This document shows, one piece after another, positions 12,622-23,917 of a DNA stretch of 64,000 bases. The first letter of the stretch is position 1. Each line of letters begins with the position of its first letter. Position numbers and translations under genes: made by a program. This stretch comes from Magallana angulata (Eukaryota; Mollusca; Bivalvia; Ostreida; Ostreidae): assembly GCF_025612915.1 (NCBI RefSeq), contig NC_069113.1, positions 22,033,501 through 22,097,500 of the forward strand, given 5' to 3'. The notes below the pieces were generated by a model. It did not search any database. It saw only the letters and a list, made by a program, of their open reading frames with translations, and was not told the origin of the DNA.

Positions 12622-14505
12622 TTTGCTTTTCTGTTAGTAAATAGGCTACGAGGAATTATAGAAGCGCTCACTCTAAACTCTAAGATACATGGTAGATAAG
12701 GCATGTTACAGAATCACTTTATACCGTGTTTATAAATATATCGATAAAGTGTTGAGTTTCACGAACTACAAGTAAAGGCATTCTACTATTATAGGACATT
12801 CTTTATTGATATTGAAATATCGTGAAACAAATATTATGTTAATGAGAATCTGTACAGTATTTAAAGTATATTTTCCAGACGATTTTGTGACAGTTTCCTC
12901 TCCGGAATTCAGCATAAGAAATAATTGCTGCAATTTGTTAAGATTCTGGCCAATATAGCTAAAAATAAAGAGAGAGACTTTGTGCATTAAAAATGGCAAT
13001 ATGTAAAATAAACACTTGTTTCAAACCCAATACAATTTTATTTATGTGTTGTGTGTATAGTAAGGGAACCAAGATCTGAAGTCGACCATCGTCAACACCA
13101 ATGACCAGGCACGCAAGTATCTTTATTGACCTTGGGTCAACTCTTTAAACATTTGTAGTTTTCATGAATATTAATACATGTAATTCTATACCCAACAAGG
13201 GGAAATCAACATATTTTAGTTATAATATGATTTATGAAAACAAAGTTAATGCGGACGTTTATATATGCATGCGTAGGCATTAAAACGAATAGGGGATTTC
13301 CTTTAGGTAAGGATGAAGGAGCCAAATGGAAAAGGTCATGAATTATTCATGAGAACGAGAGAAATTCAATGAGTTGACCACCAGTCGATAAGTGTGATCG
13401 AGACTGACCACTGACCTTTGACAATTGCTGTAGTCTATAGCATGTATGTGCAAAATAAGCTCTAAGGGGATGGACATCAACATACAATTTAAAAAAATCT
13501 CACCAGATGTTTAAATTATGTAGTAGAAATTATATTAAAATCAGTCAGCTAATTAATTCCCTCAAATGATAAAATACAATAATGGTATATACTGATAGTA
13601 TTCTGATACCTTTTTATCGTATATATAATACTGCGCCATTTTGTTTGATATTGTTTTATCATGCCATATCACTCTTAAGTAATAGCCCTTGCTCGCGTCA
13701 CAGATTTCCTTCTGATTTGCTCTATCTTGTCTAGTGAATACAGTTCACCTGTTTCTGTGCTGGTCACAAGAACACGTTCGGTCGAATATTTCAATGATAA
13801 GTATGGTCTTATCTACTATCAGTATATTCTGCTATCGCGATAGGTGCGACAGATGTTAAGTGGAGGTCATTTGTATACAATCATGGATTTTAGTGCGACT
13901 TATCAATGTCATGCTTATTTACTAGTATTTAGTATGACTATCTAAACAGCATTTATTCCCGAATCATATTGATAGTCCAGGGAATTAGGAACATTTGTGA
14001 TTGATTTATCAGATTAAAAAAAAATCTTTATTTTTATGATTAGAATACTTGTAATATTACAAGAACATGTACTCTATTTTTAAAAGTCTTCTCGTTAACC
14101 CAAACACTCCATATCTCATTATTTCAACAAAAAATGTTTCAAATGTTATTCTTCAATAGGTAGTTCATTAATCCAGATGCTTCTTTAATCCAGATTATAT
14201 CTCAATTAAAATAAAAGCTATCAGAATAACGATCCAATCTAAATTGTTCTTTTAAAAATTGGATTATCATGAAAGGAAACGATTTCATGACGTGATTTTT
14301 TAAATTTGGTATACAACTTTTGGCCTTTTTATTGAAAAATAACAATCAAAATACAATTCAAGCTGTAAAAGGTACAATGTGGAAAAGAAAAAACAAATAC
14401 CGGAAATAAATTGAACCAGTAACCAGCTTGAAGATACAAAGATATAATTTATTTTTCTTTTAAAACACATGGAAAATTGTATATCGCTCGCTTATCCTTT
14501 TAAAT
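12622..14505. other. Intergenic between FDPN-2 and FDPN-3
   Basis: Holds the promoter side of FDPN-2 and the 3' flank of FDPN-3. CTTTATA at 12718-12724 reads TATAAAG on the - strand, about 97 bases before the FDPN-2 start, and is a weak TATA candidate. The rest is AT-rich with no supported exon, RNA gene or clear transposon ends. Confidence 0.35.
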
Positions 14506-16942
14506 CTATCGCCGCCCAAGAAGATTTTGAGGGTTAAAGAAATTGAACGACAGGGTGTTAACTGCATCAGGATCGAATCCCCCGGCCGCCGAACCACCAG
14601 ATCCAAGTTGTGCTTTGGAAGGGTCCAAAAAACTAGATTGGATTTGGTTAACTTTGTTTGGATCAAAAGAAGGCTGCTGTGCACTTCCACTGGAAGAGGA
14701 AGAAGATGATGAAGAGGATGAAGATGAGGACGGACTTCCGCCACTGGTCCCGGAACTACCGCCATTTAAAAATGCGCTCGGGTTTATGAACATATCTGGA
14801 CTCATCATTTGTGATGATGCACCGGAAGTGCCACTTGAGCTGCCACTGGTTGATGACCCGGATGATGCACTACTTGAACCAGAAGTTGACGTTTGACGTT
14901 TTCTAATACCTGGAATATCGTTAAATGCTTGATAAGTATCATAAAGTACATGAATCAAACTCTGTTACAACGTAAATTAGCAGATTTTTAAATTATATGT
15001 TATTCGTCGAGACCATGTACTAGTAATTAAGTTTTTTAATGCCATATATTCTTTTGAGAGCAAAATGAAAATTACTCTTCTAGTTCTGAAAATAATTACA
15101 AATACTCACTTCTTCTCCCGACTTGAGCTTGTGGATTAAAGAAATTGAAAGACATGGTGTTAAACTGATCGGGATCGAATCCTCCAGCTGCCCCACCACT
15201 TGCTCCAAGCTTTGAGGATGAAGGATCCAGCATGTTGGACTGGATTTTGTTAACGCTGTTGGGATCGAATTTGGGCGTACTACCACTACTACCACCTGAA
15301 CCACCACCACCACCGCCTCCTGACATCTGGTTGGGGTTGAAAAAGTTGAACTGCATGGTATTGAACTGGTCTGGGTCAAAGCCCCCGGCAGCACCGTTGC
15401 TGGCTCCAAGTTTGGAAGAAGATGGATCGAGCATGTTAGCTGTCAGTTTGTTGACACTGTTTGGGTCGTAGCTTGGAGCACTGCTTCCACCACTGCTGCT
15501 GCTACTTCCACTGCTGCTTGGTCCGGATGGTGAGCTTTGGCGTTTATGAATAACTAAAATATCAGTCATATAACTATTTTATCAAAAATGCATCATCATC
15601 ATCATCGTCGTCGTCGTCATCGCTGCACAACGGTCTAGGTTCAAAGATATATTTTCTTACCTCTTTTTCCAACTTGAGCTTGTGGGTTAAAGAAATTGAA
15701 AGACATGGTGTTAAACTGATCGGGATCGAATCCTCCTGCAGCCCCTCCGCTTGCTCCGAGCTTTGAGGATGAAGGATCCAGCATGTTGGACTGGATTTTG
15801 TTAACGCTGTTGGGATCGAATTTGGGCGTACTACCACTGCTACCACCTGAACCACCACCACCACCGCCTCCTGACATCTGGTTGGGGTTGAAGAAGTTGA
15901 ATTGCATGGTATTGAACTGGTCTGGGTCGAAGCCTCCGGCAGCACCGTTGCTGGCTCCAAGTTTGGAAGAGGATGGATCGAGCATATTAGCTGTCAGTTT
16001 GTTGACACTGTTTGGGTCATAGCTTGGAGGGCTGCTTCCACCACTGCTGCTACTTCCACCGCTTGAAGTCTGTCGTCTTTCTTTAAATTGAAGATGACGA
16101 AAATCGATACAATTAAACGAATCAAAGCGTTGTTAACATACAGTATAAAAACTTGAAAACACTAACTTCTTCCTGATGGACCACTATTTCCACCATTACT
16201 CAAAAGAGCGCTGGGGTTGAAGAAGCTGAAGGCCATGCTGTTAACCTGGTCGGGGTCGAATCCCCCTCCTCCTCCGCCAGATTGGCCAAGCTGCAGCTTG
16301 GAGGGATCTAAGAAGCTAGCATGAATGTTGTTGACCTTGTTAGGGTCGAATGATGGAATTAATGAACCACTGCTGCTTGAAGATGGTGATGATGAACCAC
16401 CACTACTACTGGACCCACCACTCATGGTGCTGCTGGATCCACCACCACTTGGGTTTGAAGGGGAGGATCTAAAATATCGTGAATTTCTTTTACATACAAA
16501 TGATAAATGAAAAAAACCAAATGTAGTTAACTATTTCTTAGATTAAAGAATGTGGATTAAGGTGGAAAAGATATGTACATACGCACTTGAGCCACTCATG
16601 AACTGTGAGGGGTTGAGCAAGAATGATGGTGGCTGCATGTTTTGTGAGAGTTGTTGACTAGAACCGGATCCGCCACTTGATGTGCTTGTACTTCCGCCAG
16701 TTCCGCTACTGCTTGACCCGGAACTAGTGCCACTAGTTCCGGTGCTAGTACTTCCGGTTTGTGTTTGGCGGACTGTAACATTACAAACAAAATTGGGAAA
16801 TATCCTCATAGTAAATATATTTATTTTGAATCCTTTAATAACGAATTTTAATACTGGACCGAAATAGGACCTTACCTCTGAGATATCGAGCATTTCCGCC
16901 CGTAGAAATGACTGCCACGACGAGGATGACAGACAGCCACAT
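14506..16942 (-). CDS. FDPN-3: multi-domain secreted precursor with KRQ / G-K-R boundaries
   Basis: Unrecognised secreted protein of 608 residues. Exons: 16942-16876, 16772-16583, 16468-16167, 16080-15661, 15553-15110 and 14909-14506. Introns are phase 1 except the second, which is phase 2. Exon 1 is a signal peptide (MWLSVILVVAVISTGGNA). Exons 3 to 6 each hold two copies of a bipartite motif, e.g. FDPNKVNNIHASFLDPSK and FDPDQFNTMSFNFFNPQ. Domain joins are strongly basic: PSGRKRRQTS, AQVGKRVIHKRQSS and AQVGRRSIRKRQTS, and the chain ends NLLGRR. Each later domain thus starts after K/R-R before Gln, and domains 4-6 end in Gly plus two basic residues. In known secretory precursors such sites are cut by proprotein convertases, leaving pyroglutamate starts and amidated ends; whether that happens here is inference. 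Exons 4 and 5 are a near-identical tandem duplication. Confidence 0.88.
15110..16080 (-). repeat. Tandem exon duplication inside FDPN-3 (exons 4 and 5)
   Basis: 15110-15553 (444 bases) and 15661-16080 (420 bases) encode almost the same domain. From the YDPNSVNKL motif to the end they align without gaps at an offset of about 551 bases; the 24-base length difference lies in the Ser-rich start. The intron between them carries an ATC/GTC triplet microsatellite (about 15590-15620) and is not part of the copied unit as far as I can see. The few base differences suggest a recent event. Confidence 0.9.
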
Positions 16943-17901
16943 AGTACACCTGACTCTGATGGCTGTGTTTTGTCAGTATTTGTTATTGTTAATTCGATAG
17001 TTCGAACCTACAATTCCGTAATGATCACGTAATGATGATAAATTGTGGTCAATCTAACGATTCTACTGTTTCAAGAAATAGTACGAGATCTTATCTTCAG
17101 TAGCTCACGAGGTTGTGATAAGAGCCATGGTCCAGTTAGGGTGCTGGACAGGTGAACGATAGAACACGGTAAATGGTCTGATGTATCTGGTGGTCAGTGG
17201 TTATACCAGCCAAGATTTACATTGCCATAGAAATAGGGAATTTTTACAACATGGAAACAATGACGAATGTACAGAATTTTAAAAGCTTCCGGTTTTCTCA
17301 TTCTTGTGATGGTTAAAGACAAAGTTAAATTAATCTGTGTCGTATCAGTTAATTCTTTAGTCTGACACTATGTTTTCCTATTTAACAACTGCTTTTATTT
17401 TAATTAAGCTTCAGTAATATCAATTGGTCACAAATTTCTTAGAATTTAGCTTGTAAAAAAAATCACTTGTTAAATATACTGTAAAAGCAGGAATAGGGTT
17501 TGGTGATAGAATTTCGTTCTTTCCAAATCAAAAATTAATATTACATGTTATCAGAAAGGTTTTTATTTTAAAACAATAAAACTCAATTCCAATATACCAA
17601 TTCACATCACAAACAAACAAAAGTATATCACGACGAAAATTCTGCGTCTTCAGTATCTATATGGAGAACTACTAGTATTTTTTATTATTCACTCACAGTA
17701 AGTTATTGCCTTTGTTTCTGTTTCTCCGTCGAAAGTCTTGACAATGAACAATTTTGATGGGCTTATTTCTTAGAGGATTAAAACATCGGAATGTTTAAAA
17801 TAAGAAGACAATTATTTTATGTAGTATTAAATTAAGAATTAAATAACATCACACTCAATGACTCCTAACGTTTTTATATCAGAACAAGAACACTTTACAA
17901 A
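16943..17901. other. Intergenic between FDPN-3 and FDPN-4
   Basis: Promoter side of FDPN-3 and 3' flank of FDPN-4, both on the - strand. AT-rich, with no supported exon. No convincing TATA box was seen before the FDPN-3 start. Confidence 0.35.
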
Positions 17902-18951
17902 TTATGGATTGTTTGATAACAGCTGAAGCCACGACTCATTAGTCCCTTCCTTTACTTTGCTATTTTCCAAAAACACCCTTACACCCTCCAGAAGACCAGG
18001 CGTGGAGGCTGACTTAAATCGACCCTTTGTCCGGGGGCTGTCAGATTGAACAATCCAGCCTGGATTGAGGCTCATTTTGGCGTTATTAACGTTATTAGGA
18101 TTAAACAAAGTCGACGCCTCGGTTGGCGCAGCGGTTGTATTGGTCGTCTGGTTGTTATTTGTTTGAGGGACCATTTGGTTGTTTATTCCGATTGGGGCAA
18201 AGTGCATGTGAGCATTGTTTACGGAGTCCGGATTGAATATTGGTATTTCATTCTTGTTTCCGCCACCGAGCAGACCAGGCACGAACCCTGAACCCCCATT
18301 AGCTGTGGAGCTGTTGGTGACGTTATCAGCCGCAGACGACGGCGCTCCATTATTATTTGCCAAGAAAGATGGTTTAAAATGCATCTGCATGTTGTTGATG
18401 TGGTTGGGGTTAAACTTGTACGCTAATGCTTTGTCCGCGTCGTAGCCAGGGTTTTTCTCCAACATCTCGCTTGGATTGAAATGCATTTGCACCTTGTTTA
18501 CTTCATTCGGATTAAAAACGGCATTGTTGACCGATGATGGATCGAAACTGCCACTATATCCCGACATGTCAAATCCCATTCCCATTCCAAAGTAACCTCC
18601 TGCACCTGCAGTCTTATTTTCATTTTTTGAATTTATCATTGTTTGCATCATTCCTTGATTAATACTATTAGGGTTGAAATTACCGACAAAAGCCGACTCA
18701 TACCCGGATACGGTACCTGCAGTGAAAGAATGGCTGCTATTGTCGTTGTTTTTGGCAAACGGGTTTTGAATCGCCATGATGTTAGTTTTCATAGGATCGT
18801 AACCCCCAGTAAAAGCTTGACCCCCAAACGACTGGGATTTTCCATCAATTCCTAGCTGAGAGTTGATGTCAAAACTCATCTTTGCGTTGTTCACTTGAGA
18901 AGGATTAAACCCAAGGTATGCATACTTGTTTTCTGTAGAGTTCGGGTTTAT

Positions 18952-18982
<31 letters not shown>

Positions 18983-21034
18983 GAGTTGTACTGAAATGAC
19001 CCCATGTTCATCCCTGGCAACGTGCCTGGGTTATACATGATCGGCTTGTTTATTGCATCAGGATCAAAACCCGAGTAAGATACGACCTTCTCCGATGGCG
19101 TCGTAGTTTGCATCGTCTGGTCGGTTGAAGATGCAGTCGGTGCAATGGTCGTGTGGACAGTCACGTTCTTGGCAGAGACATTTGACGAAAAACCATTTTG
19201 ATCATCGTCTGCTTCCAGTTCTATCAAATCATAAAATGATCTTTTTTGTTTTGTATTCTGTGCCTCTGTACTTTTATCTGCACTATTTGGAGTATGCTTC
19301 TTTGAATATTGAGACAGAGGACCTAAGAAAAGATCGGGGCTGAACCCCATTGCTGCAGTGTTAAAAGCAGTGTTAAATGGCGTTTGAAATCCAGATTTCT
19401 TTGCTCCTTGGTTAGCTTGCGGTTGATTTTGCATCGTATGCTCACCGCTACCGGAAAGTCCCATCAGCTGTTGATTTATTGCATTAGCATCGAATTGCGG
19501 TTGTTGAGAAGTGCCTAACTTGGAAGTAGAAACAGACGCAAACTGACCAGGATGGAATGATCCTTGCAAAATGTTCAATCTATCTGGATCAAAACTAAGC
19601 TTTATATTCATATTGGAAAGTTTGGAGTTAGGTAAAACCATACTGTTCGGGATGAAATTCATTTGCGCAGATAAAGCCGAGTTTTGAATCGCGTTTGACG
19701 AAGACATCTGTGATGAGGATTGACTATTCTTTTGATCTAACATGCTTGATGTCTGGGAATTTGAGGGATTTTGGTTCCCAGCCGGTGCCTGACTAAACTT
19801 GTGCATAATTCCCGCATACCCAGTTGGTCTGTTTGTATATCTCGTCCACTCACCAGCAGATATGAAGTTTTGACCAACGTTGTACTTCGCCGGATTGAAG
19901 CCATTTGTACTCGTCCAAGAGCTCATCAAGCGATTGGGGTCAAAACGAGATACCTCTGCGGTTTTGCTTACTTGATTTTCGTTTGGTAGAATATACTGGG
20001 TTTTACCTACATTGCCACCCCCAGATGAACTCATCCCTGCGGATAACATGGACATTGGGTTTGTGTTGAGTTGAGCCGAGTTGTACGTATTCATAGAATT
20101 CCCACTGTGTACTGTTTGGCTTCCAGTGACACTTGGATTAGCATTCCCATTATTCTGCTGAAATTTTACTTCATTTGTAAACGTTGGTTTTGCGGGCATG
20201 GATCCTTTGGCTTCATTGGTTAATGAAATTTTATTTCCTGATTTGTTGATTTCATAACCATTTAGCGATGCCATATTATTATTGTTTTCTGTCATTTGCA
20301 AGGTATTAAGGTGTGGAATTTGTCGACTTGTATCAGTTGCATGGTTTTCATTAAGGTTAGAATTGCTTTGTTCAGGATAATTTGGTTTCAATTTTGTTTC
20401 CATTCCATCGGAACCAATGTTTAAAGGCATTGTCGATTGACTCTCCTGTTTCTCCCCTACATACGGTAGCACATGTTTTCTGGGAATTGTAACGGTTTTT
20501 ACCTCTTGAATTTTAGAGACCGCTTCCTTTGATCTGGGCAAGGCTAACGCCTTGTTTAACAATTCTAGCAGCTCCACACCATTCATATGTTTTAACATTG
20601 TTAAAAGTGTAGCCGAATCTTGACCATCCGCCATCTTAGTAACAAATTTTTGGTCAGCCTCATTTCGATGTTTGCCTTTATCTGTCATTGAATTAAAATC
20701 AGCGCCCCCTCTAATAAAATTCTGAATGGCCGCTTCTGTAGGTATTTTTGGTTTCTTGACATAATATTCAGAAGAAAGTTCTTCCAATCCGGGTAGTGGA
20801 ATGCTCTTGGTTACTGCAAAAATTCAATTACAATATCCTTTAATCTCTTTGAAGTTAGAAATAGGCATTGCGCGAAAAAAATTTAAATATCACAGTTTTT
20901 TCATGAATAGTAAAACAAAATACATGCATATGTAACATCTTTTTATGGAGTAATCCTGTTTAAAATTCATTACGCTAATTTTTTAACTCACTTGTGACAA
21001 TGGCGAAAATAACGAAAACTCGAGCGAAATCCAT
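17902..21034 (-). CDS. FDPN-4: 984-residue Asn/Gln/Met-rich secreted FDPN protein, two exons
   Basis: Largest member of the cluster. Exon 1 (21034-20992) encodes a signal peptide, MDFARVFVIFAIVT; a phase-1 intron follows; exon 2 (20813-17902) encodes all the rest, to TAA. The first 140 or so residues are ordinary sequence with charged helical stretches (e.g. MLKHMNGVELLELLNKALAL). Then come at least a dozen spaced motifs, sharpest in the C-terminal half: FNPSQVNNAKMSF, FNPNHINNMQMHFKP, FNPDSVNNAHMHFAP and FNPNNVNNAKMSLNP, i.e. F-[DN]-P-x-x-[VI]-N-N-x-x-M-x-[FL]-x-P. A ten-Gln run (GTT microsatellite on +, 18952-18982) lies in the middle, and one internal basic site, KQKRSF, precedes an acidic patch. 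Unlike its neighbours it lacks a K-R-Q start and a Gly-basic-basic end. Function unknown. Confidence 0.9.
18952..18982 (-). repeat. Trinucleotide repeat encoding polyglutamine in FDPN-4
   Basis: About ten GTT units on the + strand, read as CAA codons on the coding strand, give ten consecutive Gln residues. A pure codon run like this is likely to vary in length between individuals. Confidence 0.9.
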
Positions 21035-21397
21035 TGAGAGGAAGAGAAAACACCGAAAATTAATAGGAATGTTCACATTTGCCGACAACCGTTGGATAGA
21101 ATCATTTTGGTGACGATGGGTCAGCTGCCATTATCTGCTGATGATACCAAGTTCTGATAAACAGTACATTGGAGCGCGCGTTCGTTTTACCACATGGCAT
21201 GTATCGTGCCATCACAATATCCGAAAACATACCTTGAGTTTCTATAAACAAATGTAAGACATTTAAAATGTATTTAGTATGTCAAACAAATTTTGATACA
21301 GAGGAATGTTTGCTTTTAAAATCTACAATATCTAGAAAGTACTTCTTTTAAAATGTAAAACGTTTTTATGATAAAATTAAAAGAAGAATACCCACAA

Positions 21398-21411
<14 letters not shown>

Positions 21412-21444
<33 letters not shown>
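21412..21444. repeat. (GA)n microsatellite
   Basis: About 16 perfect GA units directly visible in the sequence. Confidence 0.95.
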
Positions 21445-21448
<4 letters not shown>

Positions 21449-22469
21449 TTTATCAATGCTTGACATTTGATCTCAAACTGATCATCATAGTCTTGTTCCA
21501 TTGACAAAACTTTTGTTAAATCAAAATAAACTAAAAATGCTTTGAACCAATTTAAATTTTGAATATTATTGTTGGAATCGCAAGCTTATTGAAGACAAAA
21601 TATCATGTTAGATTTGTTTCCTGTGGAATATAAAAAGCCATTATTTATCTTGAATTGAAAAATATGGATCACAAGTGTATGATATTGATTTTGTATTTTG
21701 AGATTGCCCCTGTTACGTCACATTGGTCATGCGATGTTTCATGTGAACCCCGTATCTTCAATGTAAACAAGTTGCTGTCCTTTAAAAAGGACTACAATAC
21801 GTGGACCATTTGCATGTGTTTCCAACAAAAACGTGAAAGCCTTAAGATTATCAGAGATTCCACCGACTCTAGCCCTCTGCTTTTAACCACTAAATTTGTA
21901 CGGTGTATTACGTATACATGTATGTATAGCCCTGACTTTTTATTAAAGGATTCATACTTCTAAAATAATTATGATCTATCTATAAATGAAGTTTGCATGT
22001 ACAGTATCAGGCATTCGGTGAATTCTACTATTTGCGCACACATTACGATTCGCACTACTTTGTTAACTATGCAGTGACAGCATTGCGTAAATTAAAAATT
22101 TCATATTTTAATGCATTTTTCTTGAGATTTTAACTTTCATACAGTGACATAATTATTCAATCATACTTAAATGCTTAAAAAAATTTAATCGGGAAGTTCT
22201 CTAGCCTCGCCTTCTATAAAAGTAAAGTTTAGTTACATGTGTATTCGGAAAACAACAAAACATTGCAAATTATGCTAGTTGATGCATGTTGTAGTTTCGG
22301 CATAACATTAACTTATTTCATAATACTGATAGTTCATTTCATATGCCAATCATTTCTTTAAACGTATACTTTGTTTTTGTACTGTTTACCGACAACTTTA
22401 CAATTACAGCGCCTTTGAACTTATGTGTGCATATGGCACGGAATCCCGATCCCGATTCAGATAAACGTG

Positions 22470-22526
22470 TGCTAGCCTGGTTCTCTGATCTAGTACCCAT
22501 TACACACAGGAACCAGGCTAGCTCAT
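22470..22526. repeat. Inverted repeat, possible small transposon remnant
   Basis: A left arm GCTAGCCTGGTTC and a right arm GAACCAGGCTAGC are exact reverse complements around a loop of about 30 bases, so the segment can fold into a hairpin. Probably part of a dispersed repeat; no target-site duplication was identified. Confidence 0.6.
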
Positions 22527-22581
22527 GCGCAAGTTGAATTTTCCCCATAGCATCCGGTTTAACCTCGCTTATATATTTTCT

Positions 22582-22603
22582 GCGTGGACCTCAGGGTCCA
22601 CGC
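22582..22603. repeat. Perfect 9-bp stem hairpin
   Basis: GCGTGGACC and GGTCCACGC pair exactly around a four-base loop. It lies about 1.3 kb upstream of FDPN-5. It could be a transposon arm or a structured transcript part; sequence alone does not decide. Confidence 0.6.
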
Positions 22604-23118
22604 AAATAGCATTTCCGAGTGTTTCAATAAAGACACACGTGTTTGAAGATCTCAGCGTTCTTATTATGTATTTGCCAACGCCTGAAAATATTACAACAAG
22701 TGAGGAAAAGACATCTATTGTCAGCGTATAATAGAGGAGTGAATTTGCGAGTCGAATTTTAAACTAGATTGAATAAATTATATTCCCTATTTGAATTTTA
22801 ATAAAAGTGTTTTGATTTAGATATATGATATAAAAACTCCACACTGTTGTTTTGATCTCATCCTGGGTATTTATTTGTGAAACACTTTACAGCAACAAGA
22901 AATATCGAACAATAACTGAGGTATAGTGACTCATTATTAACATATTGTATGTTAAATAGGACTAAAAATATGTATGAAATCAAATACGGACGTTCCTCCA
23001 ACCACTTTTCTAGTAAAAGGAAAATTTATTGGCATCAAACCAAAGCCAATCGAATATTCTCCTAACCCTTCTATTGTAGAATTGCATACAAACAATTGAA
23101 TTCTCCCCTTGTTGCCAA

Positions 23119-23180
23119 GCGCGGATCATCAGATCAAATTCGATCGCGCTTTACATCTCCTTTGATCTAATGATCCGCGC
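23119..23180. repeat. 20-bp inverted repeat with 22-bp loop
   Basis: Arms GCGCGGATCATCAGATCAAA and TTTGATCTAATGATCCGCGC pair with one mismatch. The element is compact and GC-richer than its surroundings, as in a small foldback element. Confidence 0.65.
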
Positions 23181-23863
23181 CTGATAACGCTTTGAAGATG
23201 TTAGACTTAAAATCTAAAGTATGCGTTTGTCTAAGTCTTAAAATAGTTTTAAATTTCAGTTTTTTTTAATTCTAAATTTTTCCTTCTGGATAAATTTTTT
23301 GCCATTTCATAAGTGCATTGCACGGGACATGCTAATAGCCACAAAAATTCTGAACGATTATTCACGCAAACCACAGGAGATAGTTTTTAGCATTAAGTTT
23401 TCGTATATTTATGATAATCCTCTTAACACTCGTATTAATAGTATTGTAAAATGTTTAATTTTTAATTTGAGTAGACTTTATTTCATTTTAATTAAATTAC
23501 ATGCATTTGAATAGCTAGTAACCGGAAAAATGACCACAGTTTACGCACAAAATAGAAAACAACATATTTTTATGATAAGAACCGATTTAATTTATTTCAT
23601 GTATAAAGTTCATGAAAGGGTCGACTACAATAAACATAAAAAATGGTCAGAAAATACCGGTTCTAGCTTAGACTCTTTTTGATCATGGACGTGTGTGAAA
23701 TAATTAGCGTCCGTTAAACTGTCAAAAACACAACAAACTTCTTTAGCTTGCAGCGGTTAAATCAGTCATTTACACTTCCAAATGTCCGAAAATCCGGAAA
23801 ATACCGGAAACATGGCTGTAGGGGCATGTAACTTTGACAATGACTATGACCGGCACATAGCGT

Positions 23864-23871
23864 TATAAATA
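23864..23871 (+). promoter_or_regulatory. Candidate TATA box of FDPN-5
   Basis: TATAAATA lies 54 bases upstream of the FDPN-5 ATG, which would give a start of transcription about 25 bases before the ATG. Position and sequence fit a TATA box; not proven. Confidence 0.45.
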
Positions 23872-23917
23872 AATAGAAATGATAAGATTGCGTTCCCACA
23901 CCAAGCGCGATTGTGAT

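Larger units (their letters stand above)
21035..23917. other. Intergenic between divergent FDPN-4 and FDPN-5
   Basis: About 2.9 kb between heads of divergent genes, so it should hold both promoters. It carries a (GA)n microsatellite at 21412-21444 and three inverted repeats listed separately (about 22470-22526, 22582-22603 and 23119-23180). No supported exon. The ORFs here are short, without family motifs or signal-peptide exon structure. Confidence 0.4.

Noticed and set aside
16995-17010. GTTCGAACC, like a tRNA T-arm core
   Set aside because: No acceptor stem, D-arm or anticodon arm could be placed around it; no tRNA was found anywhere in the window.
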